From Chrysaora quinquecirrha (Eukaryota > Cnidaria > Scyphozoa > Semaeostomeae > Pelagiidae), in the NCBI GenBank assembly GCA_014526335.1, contig JACTAT010000026.1, positions 1-64,000 on the forward strand: a stretch of DNA of 64,000 bases. The letters are read 5' to 3'. A program made the translations under genes and the position numbers. This document shows positions 1 through 11,435 of this stretch, in pieces; the stretch's first letter is position 1, and each line of letters opens with the position of its first letter. The notes beneath the pieces were generated by a model, which saw only the letters and a program-made list of their open reading frames with translations, had not been told where the DNA came from and made no database searches.

Positions 1-238
1 TCTTGGGGCAATTTGACATGAAGTAGGAGAGCACGTGGAAGAAGGGACGAGTTTTCTCGATGATCAAGATGGCCTTTTAGGACGATGATGGCATTAAAGA
101 ATGAAAGACACTTCGTATGACTTTTAACTGTTTTGTTATTCTTAAATATTTTTTATTTGTTCTTGTTTGTTTTACACGACTTTCTTTTATGGTGTTACTC
201 TAAGGCGCGGCAGACTAAGGAAGGAGGGTTTCACTATA
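1..238 (+). repeat. 5' LTR (truncated by the window edge)
   Basis: Matches 5569-5806 almost base for base. The first 24 bases of the LTR, seen in the right copy, are missing because the window begins inside it. It ends TTTCACTATA. Confidence 0.93.
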
Positions 239-241
239 AAG

Positions 242-259
242 TGGCGACCACGAGGGGAC
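242..259 (+). other. Primer-binding site, possibly tRNA-Arg type
   Basis: The 18 bases start with TGG (complement of a tRNA CCA end) and lie three bases after the LTR. The TGGCGACC start fits a tRNA acceptor ending GGTCGCCA, seen in some tRNA-Arg species. The tRNA identity is inference. Confidence 0.6.
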
Positions 260-304
260 AAGAACTGTGAAAGATATTGAGTTATAGAAAACAATAGTTT
301 GAAA

Positions 305-1660
305 ATGGAATCTACAGCAACGAAGAAGTTATTGGAGAAAGAGGTGGTAAAGGCAAATATGTATGGGGAGCAAATTAAGGAAGCAGTTGAACAAAAAGAC
401 ATGTGGAAACTAGGCCGGTTATGTGAAGTCACCATGCCAAACAAGGTAAAAGCATTAGAAGATTTGATTGAAAAGACTGCAGAATTGATGATTGATGAAG
501 AGCAGGCAATTGGCACTGTACAGGAATGGATAAAGGAGACACGAAATAGCTTTCAAGAGGCATTTAAAATGTATGAAAAAGGCAAGGTAGTTCTGCATGA
601 AAATAATGAAATAATTAAGAATATAGAGAGGAAAAGGAACAGCAGCAAGAGAGAAAACGTAAGGAAGATGAGAGAAAAGAAATTCAAGAATATGAAGAAC
701 ATCTGAGAAAAGAGAAATTAGAAAAGACAGAGCAGCATGGAAAGAACAACAAAGAATTATGCTTGAAACAAAAGAAAAGAAATTGAGATAGTAAGAAAAC
801 ATAAAGAGAATGAAGTCAACTTACCTAAGTTAAGTATTGCTCCTTTTAAAGGGACTGCCAAAGATTGGATAAGATTCTCTAATCAATTTAAGGCACAAAT
901 AAATAATCAGCCTTTGAACAAGGTTGTGAAATTAGGATACCTGCTACAAAGCGTAAGAGGAGAATGTCATCAAATGCTAGGAAATATACCTAACACTGAA
1001 GCAGGATATGATAGAGCATGGAAATTACTTGAAGATGAATATGGACAGGAAAAAACTGTGATAGCCGCCCATACAAAAGAGATCATAGATTTGCCTGTTT
1101 TAAGAGGGTCAAAATATGGTAAAGTTAAAGAGTTTTATGATATTCTTTGCATAAACTATGAAGCTCTGAGAGCCATGAATGGCCACAGTAAAATTGAAGG
1201 ATTGGTATTATCTACACTTGCCAAGTTACCTAACATAAAGCCAGACCTTACAAGGAATGATGATGAATGGGAAATGTGGAGCTTTGATGATCTGTTGAAA
1301 GAAATAAGAAAATGGCTGAAAAGAAATGTAACTGAAGATGAAGGTATCAAACTACAAGATGAAAGGAGATCAGACACACATAGGCAAAGAACAGCTTTCA
1401 TGACAACAGAAAGAAGGGAACCAAGATGTTTTATTGCCCAAATAAACACTGGCCAGACAAATGTGATATAGTTAAGGATACTAAGGAAAGGAAAGAGTTT
1501 ATGAGAAGAAAAGGCATGTGTTTTAAGTGTGGAGAGAATCATTTAGTCAAAGATTGTAGAAAAAGGGGCTGTTTTATATGCAAGGAAGCCACCACTCAAG
1601 CCTACATGAAGACAAGCCAAAAGAGAGGAGGAGACCCTAAATGTTTATACCCCTAGTGAA
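305..1660 (+). pseudogene. BEL/Pao gag remnant (coiled-coil, capsid-like region, zinc knuckle), frameshifted
   Basis: A Lys/Glu-rich start from the ATG at 305 runs to a stop at 706. A second stretch in the same frame (914-1471) has a retroelement capsid-like character. The CCHC zinc knuckle CFKCGENHLVKDC is at 1519-1557 in a different frame. A second CxxC (CFIC) follows, and its expected HHSSLH partner is readable only after a further frame change near 1588. At least four indels or stops therefore interrupt gag. BEL/Pao gag normally leads straight into protease, as the order here shows. Confidence 0.88.
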
Positions 1661-1689
1661 GAATGCACCATGCCACTCATTCCTATTGA

Positions 1690-4600
1690 GCTAAAAGGTG
1701 ACCAGGTATGGGCAATATTAGACACTGGGTCAGCTAAGAACTATATCAGTAGAAAAGCTGTTGAAATGCTGAAGCTAAAGCCATTAAAGTGGGAGACAAG
1801 CAGTTTAAGAACAGCTGAAGGAAAAGGAAATTGACAAAAGAGCAGTCTATGAGATAAAGGCACATACATTGAAAGGTGAAGAATTTGTATTTGAAGCTGT
1901 GGGGTTAGACCAACCAAACTTTGCCAAAGGAGAGAGAACATCAAGTAAAGAGCTCAAAATGAAGTATAACCATTTGAGAGGTCTATTTATTCCAGAAGGT
2001 AGTAATGATACATATGAAGTCCACTTGCTGATTGGAGATCCAACTTTTACAGATTTCAGGACTGGGAACTGTAGGAAGGGTAACAAAGGTGAGCCTATAG
2101 CTGATGAGACAATATTTGGCTGGACAGTGCATGGAGAAAGAACAGGAAAAGAGTTTAACTATTTCACACAGACAACCAATGAAGAATATGAAAAACTGTA
2201 CAGCCTAGATGTATTAGGAGTACAAGACAGGAAGGAATTCGACCAAGAAGATGTAAAAATGAGTTTTGGAAAACATAAGGCAATTGGGGATGGCAGATAT
2301 GTGGTGAAAGTACCCTGGATTGAGGAAAGAATACCAAGTAATACAAATGAAATGCAAAGCAGAGCTAGATTGAGAAATTTGATGACAAAGATGACAGATG
2401 ATGTAAGAGAGAAATATGAATCAATAGTGACTGAGCAACTTAAGACAGGAATTATAGAAGAAGCCCCAGATATACCCACAGGAAAAAGGGTGTTCTACAT
2501 GCCCCATAAACCTGTGATTAGAGAAGAGTCTGTGAGTACAAAGGTGCGTATGGTCTTTGATGCAAGTGCAAAACCATCACCAGAAGAGTATTCAATCAAC
2601 GAGTGTATGAACCCTGGTCCTGCAACCCAGCCTCTTTTGTGGGATATTCTTATCAGGTCAAGAATGTCACCAGTCTGTCTAGTGGGAGATGTAGAGAAAG
2701 CATTTTTACAAGTACAATTAGATGAGACAGATAGAGATGCATTTCGATTCATATTCAAAGGCTGCGATGGTGTGGAAAAGCATTATAGATTCTGCAGAGT
2801 ACCATTTGGGGGAGAAAGTTCCCTTTTATGCTTGGAGGAGTTATTCAGTTCCACTTGGAGAATACTGAAGGAAGAAGTCTGTTATTGATTCACTGAAAGA
2901 AAATACATATGTCGATAATGTTATGGGACTTGTAACCAACGAAAAAGATGCCAAGGATTTCAAGATTGAAGCTGCTGATATGATGTTGAAAGGAAAGTTT
3001 CCCCTTGGAAAATGGGAATCAAATATTAAAGAGCTTAATGATGATAAGGAAAGAGTTAAGACAAAACTGTTAGGAATACTTTGGGATAAAGATGAGGACA
3101 CATATATGGTAAATGTAGAGATAAAAGAAGTAAAAGAAGTAACCAAGAGATCAATGCTTAAGACTTTGGCAAGCATATATGACCCTTTAGGAATTTTAGC
3201 ACCCATGCTTGTGATGGGGAAACATTTATACCGGTTAGCAGTTGATGAGAAAAAGGGTTGGGACAACGAAGTGAGCAAAGAATTGAAAGAGAGTTGGATA
3301 AGGTGGTTGAAAAGTCTGCAAAGTGTCACAGTTCCAAGATCAATAGCACCATATCTAGAAGATGTGACAAACATTGTGCTTCACCATATGATGGATGCAA
3401 GCTCTAAAGCAGTGTCAGCACAGACCATTGCCATTGTTACACAGCCTAATGGAACAACTATGAGACTCCTAACCGCAAAATCAAGGATTACTAAAAGAGG
3501 ACTTAGTATTGCAAGACAAGAATTAGTTGCCTGTCAAATGGGAGCTAATTTAGCCTTAAACACAAACACGGCTCTGAGGAAATTGCCAATCGTAGGAAAC
3601 TATTGTTGGGCAGATAGCCAAGTTGCTCTTTGTTGGATAAAGAAGCCGTACAAGAACTGGAAGACATTTGTGTCCAACCGAGTCAGAAGGATAGATGAGA
3701 TAACAAAGGCTCTTGATATCAACTGGAGATATGTGCCAACAAAGCTAAACCATGCAGATGCTGGTAGTAGAGGTGTATCCTACAGCCATTTAGAGAAAAT
3801 TGACTGGTGGAGAGGGCCAGCATGGCTGCTTAAAGGTGAAAATTGGCCTGATGAAGTTCAAGTTTTTTGAGAACTCTGATAAAGATGTTTGGGAAGAGCT
3901 GAAGCATACAGAGGAGGAAGTGTTCACTACAAGTACAGAACAGCATTTATTAGACAAGATTTTGGAGAAAGGAACTTTAAAAAGAGCTAAAAGAGTAATA
4001 GGTTGGTGTTCAAGATTTGCTATGAATGCTAAAGACAAGGGAAAACGGCAGAAAGGTCCTCTGACTAGTGACGAGTTACGCAAAGCTAACGAAATTTTGA
4101 TCAAGAGAGCACAAGAGGGTACAAAGTTAAATGAAATAGAGTCACAGAAACTAGGTCTGACACTGTTTAAAGACAACATTGTTCGCTGTGCTGGTAGAAT
4201 TGAAGGTGAAGTGCCAGTCTTCATTCCAAGAGAATCCATATATGCCAGAAAACTATGTGAAGAAACCCACAGAGACGTTGGCCACAAAGGTGTAAACATT
4301 GCAATGGGAAGAATCAGAGAGATCTACTGGGTTCCAAGATTGAGGACCATCCTAAAGAAGGTCAGGAACAGATGTGAAAAGTGTAAAGTGATGGCCGCGA
4401 GGCCTTATCCTGTACCAACAGTAGGAGCATTGCCAGAGAAAAGAGTAACAGCGAGATATCCGTTTGCAGTAGTTGGAATAGACTTTGTGGGCCCTTTTCA
4501 GCTTAAAAGGGATTAGATGAGACAAAGGCTTATGTGATCGTTTTTTCTTGTGCTACATCCAGAGCAGTGTACTTTACAGTGACTAGGACCATGGAAACAG

Positions 4601-5486
4601 AGGAGTTTATAGATAAACTTAACGAGTTCATATCAGTTTATTCTCGACCTCAGGAGATAATCAGTGACAATGCCATGACGTTTAAGGCTGCTGCAAAGTT
4701 TATAGAGAGACTACGCAAGAGCGAGCAGTTTCATGATTATTTAGCAGACCAGCATATTAAATGGGATTTCATATTAGCCAAGAGTCCATGGAGAGGAGGG
4801 TTCTACGAAAGGTTGAACAGAGACCTCAAAAGTATGATTTACCAGAAGTTGGGAAGATGCCATTTGTCCTTCGAAGGTTTTTCAAGAGTCATCAAAGATA
4901 TTGAAATTGTTTTTAATAACAGACCGCTGCAATATGTTGAAGACGAAATTGGAGCTAGAGTGCTTACACCAAACAGTATAATTCACGGACGAGAAATATA
5001 TACATTAGAAGAGCAAGATGAACAGGACAGCCCAAGTAAGATGGAAAAGAGATTGCGGAAAGCAAAAGAAGAAATGTGGAAAAAATGGCGAACAGAATAC
5101 GTAAGAGCATTAAGGAGAAACACGATGTCACCAAAAGGAAAGCATACTACCCGGATCTTGGAGAGGTGGTGCTAGTTGTTGGCGAAAGTAAAAATAAACA
5201 TGATTGGCATCATGGCCTTGTGTGTGATCATTTGAAAGGAAAAGATGGAGTTATACGGGGAGTTCGCATGATCGTTCGAAACAAGATACGAGAGCGTCCA
5301 ATCCAGCTAATCTGCCCACTCGAAATAAGATCTAATATGAGCACCGAGGAATTGAACAAAAGAATCGCCACAGCAAACAAGGCATTGGAAAAAGAAAATT
5401 CAAAACCTGAAGAAAGACCACAAAGATCAGCAAGAGTTGCTGCCCGAGAAAGGATTAATAACTTATTAGAAGATGAAGAATTCTAG
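1690..5486 (+). pseudogene. BEL/Pao pol remnant (protease, RT, RNase H, integrase), multiple frameshifts
   Basis: Domains in order: protease with LDTGSA (near 1718-1735); reverse transcriptase with KVRMVFDAS (about 2540) and GDVEKAFLQV (about 2685); RT active-site box reading YVDN at 2908-2919 instead of YVDD; RNase H with DASS (3394) and ADSQVALCWI (about 3610); integrase with an H2C2-like zinc region ending RCEKCK (about 4371), core acidic residues in GIDFVGPF (4481), SDN (4666) and GGFYERL (4807); and a C-terminal region at about 5160-5340 like the domain that follows BEL integrases. Frame changes occur near 1840, 2820, 2885, 3840, 4515 and 5160. The Asp-to-Asn change in the RT catalytic pair and the indels indicate a dead copy. 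Host exons nearby show no indels, so simple sequencing error is unlikely to explain all of them. Confidence 0.92.
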
Positions 5487-5544
5487 GACAATATGTTTAC
5501 TATAACCCGATTAAAATTATCTCTCCCTGATAATTTTAGGGGAG

Positions 5545-5806
5545 TGTTAAGAACGCTGTGAAGGAGCGCTCTTGGGGCAATTTTACATGAAGTAGGAGAG
5601 CACGTGGAAGAAGGGACGAGTTTTTCGATGATCAAGATGGCCTTTTAGGACGATGATGGCATTAAAGAATTAAAGAGACTTCGTATGACTTTTAACTGTT
5701 TTGTTATTCTTAAATATTTTTTATTTGTTCTTGTTTGTTTTACACGACTTTCTTTTATGGTGTTACTCTAAGGCGCGGCAGACTAAGGAAGGAGGGTTTC
5801 ACTATA
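5545..5806 (+). repeat. 3' LTR, 262 bp
   Basis: Starts TGTTAAGAACGCTG just after the AGGGGAG tract and ends TTTCACTATA. It carries the full 5' part that is cut from the left LTR. The target-site duplication cannot be tested because the left flank lies outside the window. Confidence 0.92.
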
Positions 5807-5986
5807 GGTGTTTGTATGTATCTACATTATAAGTGGGTGGGTCTGTAAAATTTCAGCGGCACACTCCCGTCCGTCCATCACCCCTCCCCCCACACGGGTC
5901 TACGGTCACGTGTAACAAGCTATTAGATTATTTTCGGCAGAAGAGCGCGGGTTAATTTGATCCACGATATATTAACGCTTACTTTC

Positions 5987-8900
5987 CTAAAAGAATGTTT
6001 TCATAAACGTCCTGATCAAAAATACCCAGAAAGGAATCTTTCTACCTTGTTCCCTATACGTACTAGAATCAACAGCTATCGAATAGTCCATTAAATTTTC
6101 CTTTTCCTTGCTTAGTTGTTTTGCTACAGTCTCATTTGAGGTAATAATCAATGCCTGTGCTTCGAGATCTCTATAGGCAGATCTATTGCCAAAGTTTGAG
6201 GATCCTATCATTGTGATGTAAGGTACCATTGAGTTACCTATTTGCGCCCACAGTCCTTTCCCGTGGAAGGTCCAATTAGGCCGTAAGTATTCCCAGAAAC
6301 GTATCCTGTCTTGTTGCTTGAATTTCACGATATCCTTGTAATATTGCTTTGCGATCAGCGTATAAGCGTGAGGAATTCCACCTAAAAACGGCGCACAATG
6401 TAATAATGTTAATACCAAAATAACAATAGCATGAATAGTCCTTGAGTTTGAGTTATACAGAACATCAGGATAGGACTTTAGGATAGCTTTTCTCGCCTGA
6501 CATTCTTCAGAGCTTAAATGTCAAAAACAGACCAAAAAAACTGACAAAGGTGGAAGGCGGAATTTATACCCAGATGTGGATCGAAATGCACAAATCAGAA
6601 AATGGCTTCTCCATTTCGCCGAGATCACGCTTGTTTAGTACCAGGAACTCGCCTGAGCCCTGAAATGGGCAGCAAATGCAAGAAACGGGCAGTGACCCTT
6701 GTAGCTATCTCAAATTGGAAGTGGGCCTTTTATTATAGGAGATGACCAGAGTAGCAAATTCGTAACATTTAAGTCTCAATGACCAGGCTGGCTTAGAACT
6801 GGCTCATTTGCGAATGAGCCATATGAAACTGAACTGGCAGAGGTAGAAGCGAGTTAGCTTACTAGCGGGCCAGCCAAACTTTATAAACAGGCCAAACTCG
6901 ACAATTTCACTGGGCTTTTTAGCTCTTCAGTAGCACCGTTTTTGGCTCTCTGGTCATGTAGTCAAGGCGAATCCAACCAATTGCGCTATACCACCACAGG
7001 AGGCCCAGTCGCATAAATATCATGGAAGATGTAGCCTCACTTGTGTTGTTTTTGTGCCTAAAACATCCAATTTTCAATGTAGATAGATATTTGGTTGTTG
7101 TTGTTGTTCGGAAAACGCCACATTATATTAGCTTTATACGTCGTATATAATAAATAAATAATAGATGGCAACATTTGTGCACCGTGAGGGGTCAGTGAGG
7201 ACACTCCCATTGCGCAAATATAATTACCATCCCCCGCCACGGCTGTGCGGGTCTTGTTAAGTTCGGTTATTTATTTATTATATACGTAAACTTATAAAGC
7301 TAATTCAATGTTGGACTGGCTACTCTAGTCCCTCCCCCTCGCTGTAATTGCTGTTGTTGTTGTTCAGGGCAGCTCAGGAAGGGGCTTAGCGACCTATCCA
7401 TTCTTAGGAGCATAACAGAGACTTGTACACAAGACTCTGCTACCGCGAGTCTAATTCAATGTGGCGTTTTCCGAACAACAACAACAACATAATATCTATC
7501 TACATTAAAAATTGGAAGTTTTAGGCAGAAAACAACACAAGTAAGGTTACGTCATTCATGATATTACAGCGATTGGGCCTCCTGTGATACAACCAGTAAA
7601 CAAATATATAACCTTATAGATATTTGAATTATACAAACCTGCCATTCCAGGAGCCTCAAAAAACCCATTAGCCTTCGGATGAGCCATGACGATATCAACA
7701 TCATTACAAGGCGATTTCAAAATACGATTCCAGTAATTATTCGTCAGGTTGAAATATGCGGTGGCGATGAATATCTTCGACTGTGAAGGAGCATATTGAA
7801 TAAGATTCGAGGTTACGTTTTCGTCGTCTGTTATACTCAAGGGATACATCTGAATCAATGGGATTACAAACGTGTCTGTATCCCTTTCGTGCTTCGTGTC
7901 TTCGGATTCGGCTTCGTGTTTTTGATCGGGTTTTGCTTTATCTATGGTGTTTGTCTTTGCTTCTTGTTGTATGGTTACTTTTGCTTCGTGTTTTGCTACT
8001 GAGTTTGTTTCGTGTGTTGCATTTCGTGTTTCGCGTTCCGTTCCTTCGTTTTGTTCGTCAGTTATGTTCCCCGTTTTCTCGTGTTTCGTGCCAGCCTTTA
8101 CGTCATGTCTCGTGCCTAACGTTTCTTCGCTTCTCGCTCCAGTTATTGATTGGCACTTTCTATTAGAATCTACTTCATTTTTCGTGTCATTTTCTGCTTC
8201 GTGTTTACCGTCAGTGTTTTCTTCGTGCTTCGTGAATTTGTTTACATCATTTTTCATGCTTGTCTGTAATTCATCCTTCAGTTTCGTATACATTTCACTA
8301 TCTACTCGCTCCCCCCTTTCCAATCCTATAATTTCACCAGTCTGTTTTCCGGAACCAAATTTCCTATTGAGCAAGTCATCGTTGTTTCGCTGCTCCGAAT
8401 AACGCTTTAAAAACGACTCCATTTTCTCCCGAGCTGCAGCGATGTAACGTGTTTTGTTTCCTTCGTATGGATGTTCTGGGAAGCCTTCATGCACACGTGT
8501 TGTATCATCAGGATGTAGTTGTAGCGAGAATGAACTCACGGTATTAACAAGCTCATGAAAGTAGTCACATAACTCTTTGCAGTTTTCGAATATAATGCAT
8601 CTATCTTGGCGGTTTGTGAAGTAGTCGTTACTCAGGTTGGCACTAGAAAAAAAACATAGCTACATTAATCGAGAAAGGCAAACGACAGCAGCAAGGCTAC
8701 AAAACATATGAAAAACCGCTGCTTTTAGAGCAAGCAAACCAAGCAAGCATGCAAAAAGAAGCTTCGTCTGCGCTTGCGATTTTAATCATAGAAATTACGA
8801 TAAAACGCGGAAAGAGCTTTGGATATACTTAAAAGCTGTTTTCGTCTGACACTGCTCAGAGAATAAACGTCAGAAACAAGCCAAAACAGTTAAAGAAGTC

Positions 8901-11435
8901 AGATACTCAGATGCAGATCAAAAATGCACTAATCAAATAAGTGAAGCTGGATAGGTCGTCCGCTAGATCAAACGATAGAACACATGATGCCAATCAGTGA
9001 ACAACAGACTTAAATGGCAAATGCGACTTTTGTTCAAAACATTAGAATTTCAAAATTGCGAGAAATAGTGAAAACACGCTTCCGCTTTCCCGCGTTTCCA
9101 CTACTTTTGGTAATTTTGCAGTTCTGCAAAACTTTACGACTATTTCATTCACACGGGAATTTCACAGACAAGGTTATCCTAAAACTGGTCGATTTTGAAC
9201 ATAGTTGGGTTTTTTAAGTCTTGGCTGTAGGCAACTGTTTTTGTTGTTGGTCAAGATTCATTGAGCGGAAATAGAGTGGCAAAGTAAAAAAAAATTTTTT
9301 TAATTTCTCAATTTGCTCTTAATTTTCTGTAAGAACGTCAAAAATAATGTTTACATGTGTGAAATCAGTCAAATACATCAAACATTGGCTGAGATATGGC
9401 CATTCAAGGAAATATATTTCAACAGCAAATCACTGTATTTTGCACCCGGTTCTAAACTTTATCAACCAGAGCAAAAATATAGAGATCTCCTATTGAAATG
9501 TATTTCTTTGGATGGTCATATTTCAGCCAATATTTGATATTTTCGGCTGATATTCGATATTTTTGCCACTCTATTAAATTGAGATTTGTAATAAGTAGAG
9601 TCAAGTTGCTTTACTTAAAACATCAATGACTGAAACGCCTGTACTGACCCACTCATGACCAATGTGTCATCAAATATGTAAACTTTCAGATGCATTGCTG
9701 AAATGGTTTCATTGAATCTCTCTGGTACAATGGCACGTAGTAATCCTCTGAGTTTTGGTGTGTGATAAAGTGAGATATTGACGTTTTCAGGAAATTCTTG
9801 CAATAACCGTAACAGCATTGTCCGTGAGTTCTTTGTTCCTCTTGATCCTCTGGTATGCTCAAGCAGAATCTTTATCTCAAAATCTGCTGAGTCAGCAGCC
9901 AGTTCTTGAGACCTTTCATGTATTGTGTCAACCTAGATTGAATAGAATTTAGTTGCAGTATAAACCTGTTATAATGTACTTAAGGGACCATAGTATTTGG
10001 TACGTTATAGGCAAAGTATGTTATAAACAAAACAGGGTATTTTCTTTTGTTCTATGGTTCCAGGGACAATTAAAATTGTACGGTATATCCGAGAGTACGC
10101 TATGAGCAAGTACGTTATAACCGGATTGTACTGTACTTTGTAATGGGCTAAATTGGGACACTGAGGTGAATTGGGACAAAATTGGACTGTTTTCCACATC
10201 ATGAATTTATCAAGAGAGGATCTCTGAGGAGCAGTAAATATAAGACAAACCAAATGATACTGCACTTCAAAATTGTGAGAAAGAGCAGAAACACCTTTAG
10301 ACATACTTGGAAGCTTTTTTCATCTGACATTCCTCAGAGTATAAACGTCAGAAACAGACAAAAAAGAATGACTCAGGCAGTATTTATACCCAGATGCAAA
10401 TCGAAATGCACCAAAAGAAAAGCAAAGCTAAATTGGTATTGTGTTTTGAAGCTTGCAGGATACAGCGGCATGACAACTCAAAATTAATTTAACAGTCCAA
10501 AATTGCGATAAACAGCAGAAACATTTTCGAGCATACTGGTATGCCCGGAAATGTTTCCACTGAAGAGTCAAAGTGAGAAAATGAAATCTTTCTGTCTAAA
10601 CAGAACCGATAATGCAATTGATCAAATAGGTATGATGAAAAATACGAAAAACAGACAATACATGTTTTCCTGCTTCAACCCATTTCATGGTACATTACTA
10701 ATGTACAAGATGGATTAAATGTCTTAGCTCATAAGCAAAGAACAAAGGACGACCAGACTCACCAGCTCTTGTTCAAGCTGACCAGTTCCAAGGTAGAGTG
10801 AGGCAAGAACAATTCTCTTACTAGCAAGGGCAGCTTTTGTCTGTTGAAGAAAAGAGAAGGTCATGTAATGGAATAAAAAGTTAATGATCGGGAGTGGAGA
10901 TCTCGAGTATGCAAGAGCCCCTTTCTATTGTTTTATCCTATTGCTTTATTGAAAAACAGGGGTGTGCAATTGCCCAACTCTGCAGTGGGGTTGGGAGCAG
11001 AATTTGAATCTATGTGAACCCCCACCAGAGGTCTCCCTAAAGAAAACTGCTTTCCCTGCCCCTCAATGCATCTGTTACTAGGAGTGCCAAACATGCAGCT
11101 AAAAATCAAGATATAGTTCTCTTTCAAATCACAATGATGCCTAGAATGCTACCGTACTATACCTTCAAAGTTTGATAGAACTCCCAAGGCTCTCTCAAAA
11201 CCGTTATGTTTTCTCCTTTGACACGAAATACTGGTAGGTTTGGTTTTTCTTTTAAGCAATTTTCAAGCCACAGTGATGTAGATCGGGAAGGATTCTCCTC
11301 AGCTTTTGAGAAGGCTGAATTTGAGCTGCAATATGTAAATGCAAGTCGACTTTGCCCTCCTGGGCCTAGACCTACTCGCAGCAGTCGACCTCCCGTCAAC
11401 AGGAACGCTGCTCCAGATCTTATTATTCGCCGCAT
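5987..11435 (-). CDS. PGS1: PGS1: CDP-diacylglycerol--glycerol-3-phosphate 3-phosphatidyltransferase, mitochondrial (5 exons)
   Basis: Exons (minus): 11435-11163, 10840-10763, 9932-9649, 8642-7639, 6381-5987. All junctions are GT-AG and in phase; 2034 nt give 677 residues. PGS1 makes phosphatidylglycerophosphate, the committed step to cardiolipin at the mitochondrial inner membrane. The Arg-rich amphipathic N-terminus (MRRIIRSG...) looks like a targeting peptide. ASLYLGTG lies in exon 2. The first PLD-type HxKx4D motif is H198-K200-D205 (HLKVYIFD), and the second half carries H586-K588 (FHGKGLW) followed by GSSNFGNRS and RDLEAQ, a PGS1 signature. The C-terminus (FMKTFF) resembles animal PGS1 ends. 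Oddity: residues ~297-468 (7874-8389) are a Lys/Glu/Thr-rich insertion with six KHE repeats between the two PLD halves; the vertebrate enzyme is about 556 residues. Introns hold foldback and MITE repeats. Confidence 0.95.
6437..6612. repeat. Family G foldback fragment (PGS1 intron 4)
   Basis: Contains the family blocks GTCAAAAACAGACC, GGCGGAATTTATACCCAGAT and GATCGAAATGCAC, shared with the full hairpin at 28240-28690. It is a single diverged arm. Confidence 0.6.
6995..7595. mobile_element. Foldback element with nested inverted repeats (PGS1 intron 4)
   Basis: Outer arms of about 120-130 bp at 6995-7125 and 7460-7595 are inverted copies; both carry CACAGGAGGCCCA, ACTTGTGTTGTTTT, GTAGATAGATAT and TCGGAAAACGCCACAT. 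Inside, a second inverted pair at about 7124-7160 and 7266-7305 (TATATAATAAATAAATAA and its complement) forms a hairpin within the hairpin. No transposase ORF is present. Confidence 0.75.
8755..8960. repeat. Family G foldback fragment (PGS1 intron 3)
   Basis: A diverged single arm containing TCGTCTGACACTGCTCAGAG, AAACGTCAGAAACA and a remnant of the GATCnAAAATGCAC block. Confidence 0.55.
9274..9571. mobile_element. TA-flanked MITE, 298 bp (PGS1 intron 3)
   Basis: Terminal inverted repeats GAGTGGCAAA and TTTGCCACTC are flanked on both sides by TA. The interior lacks a transposase. TA flanks and size fit a non-autonomous Tc1/mariner-type element. Confidence 0.7.
9956..10133. mobile_element. Small pogo/Tigger-like MITE (PGS1 intron 2)
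   Basis: Imperfect inverted termini: CAGTATAAACCTGTTATAATG on the left and GTTATAACCGGATTGTACTG on the right, followed by TA. CAGTAT-type ends are known for pogo-like elements; the assignment is by terminus only. Confidence 0.6.
10255..10460. repeat. Family G foldback fragment (PGS1 intron 2)
   Basis: Shares AAGCTTTTTTCATCTGACA, CTCAGAGTATAAACGTCAGA and ATTTATACCCAGATGC with the family G hairpin at 28240-28690. Confidence 0.6.

Larger units (their letters stand above)
1..5806 (+). mobile_element. BEL/Pao-type LTR retrotransposon, degenerate, 5' LTR clipped by window start
   Basis: Two near-identical direct repeats (1-238 and 5545-5806) flank a gag-pol region with BEL/Pao domain order: gag with zinc knuckle, aspartic protease (DTG), reverse transcriptase, RNase H, integrase. 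The right LTR starts TGTTAAGAACGCTG; that first stretch of the left LTR lies before the window. A primer-binding-like site starting TGGCGACCACG lies 3 nt after the left LTR, and a short purine tract (AGGGGAG) abuts the right LTR. Over the shared 238 positions the LTRs differ by three substitutions and one 1-nt indel. The coding region is broken by about ten frame changes and stops, so this copy cannot encode its proteins. It ends 180 bp from the stop codon of the convergent PGS1 gene. Confidence 0.95.

Noticed and set aside
7796..8402. Plus-strand Phe/Cys/Val-rich ORFs opposite the PGS1 insertion
   Set aside because: They are antisense shadows of the KHE-repeat region of PGS1 exon 4, which is in phase with conserved enzyme sequence.
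5987..9932. Phospholipase D3/D4-type protein, suggested by HKD motifs
   Set aside because: The RDLEAQ, GSSNFGNRS, ASLYLGTG and C-terminal residues and the mitochondrial-type N-terminus fit PGS1, and there is no PLD3/4-type membrane anchor.
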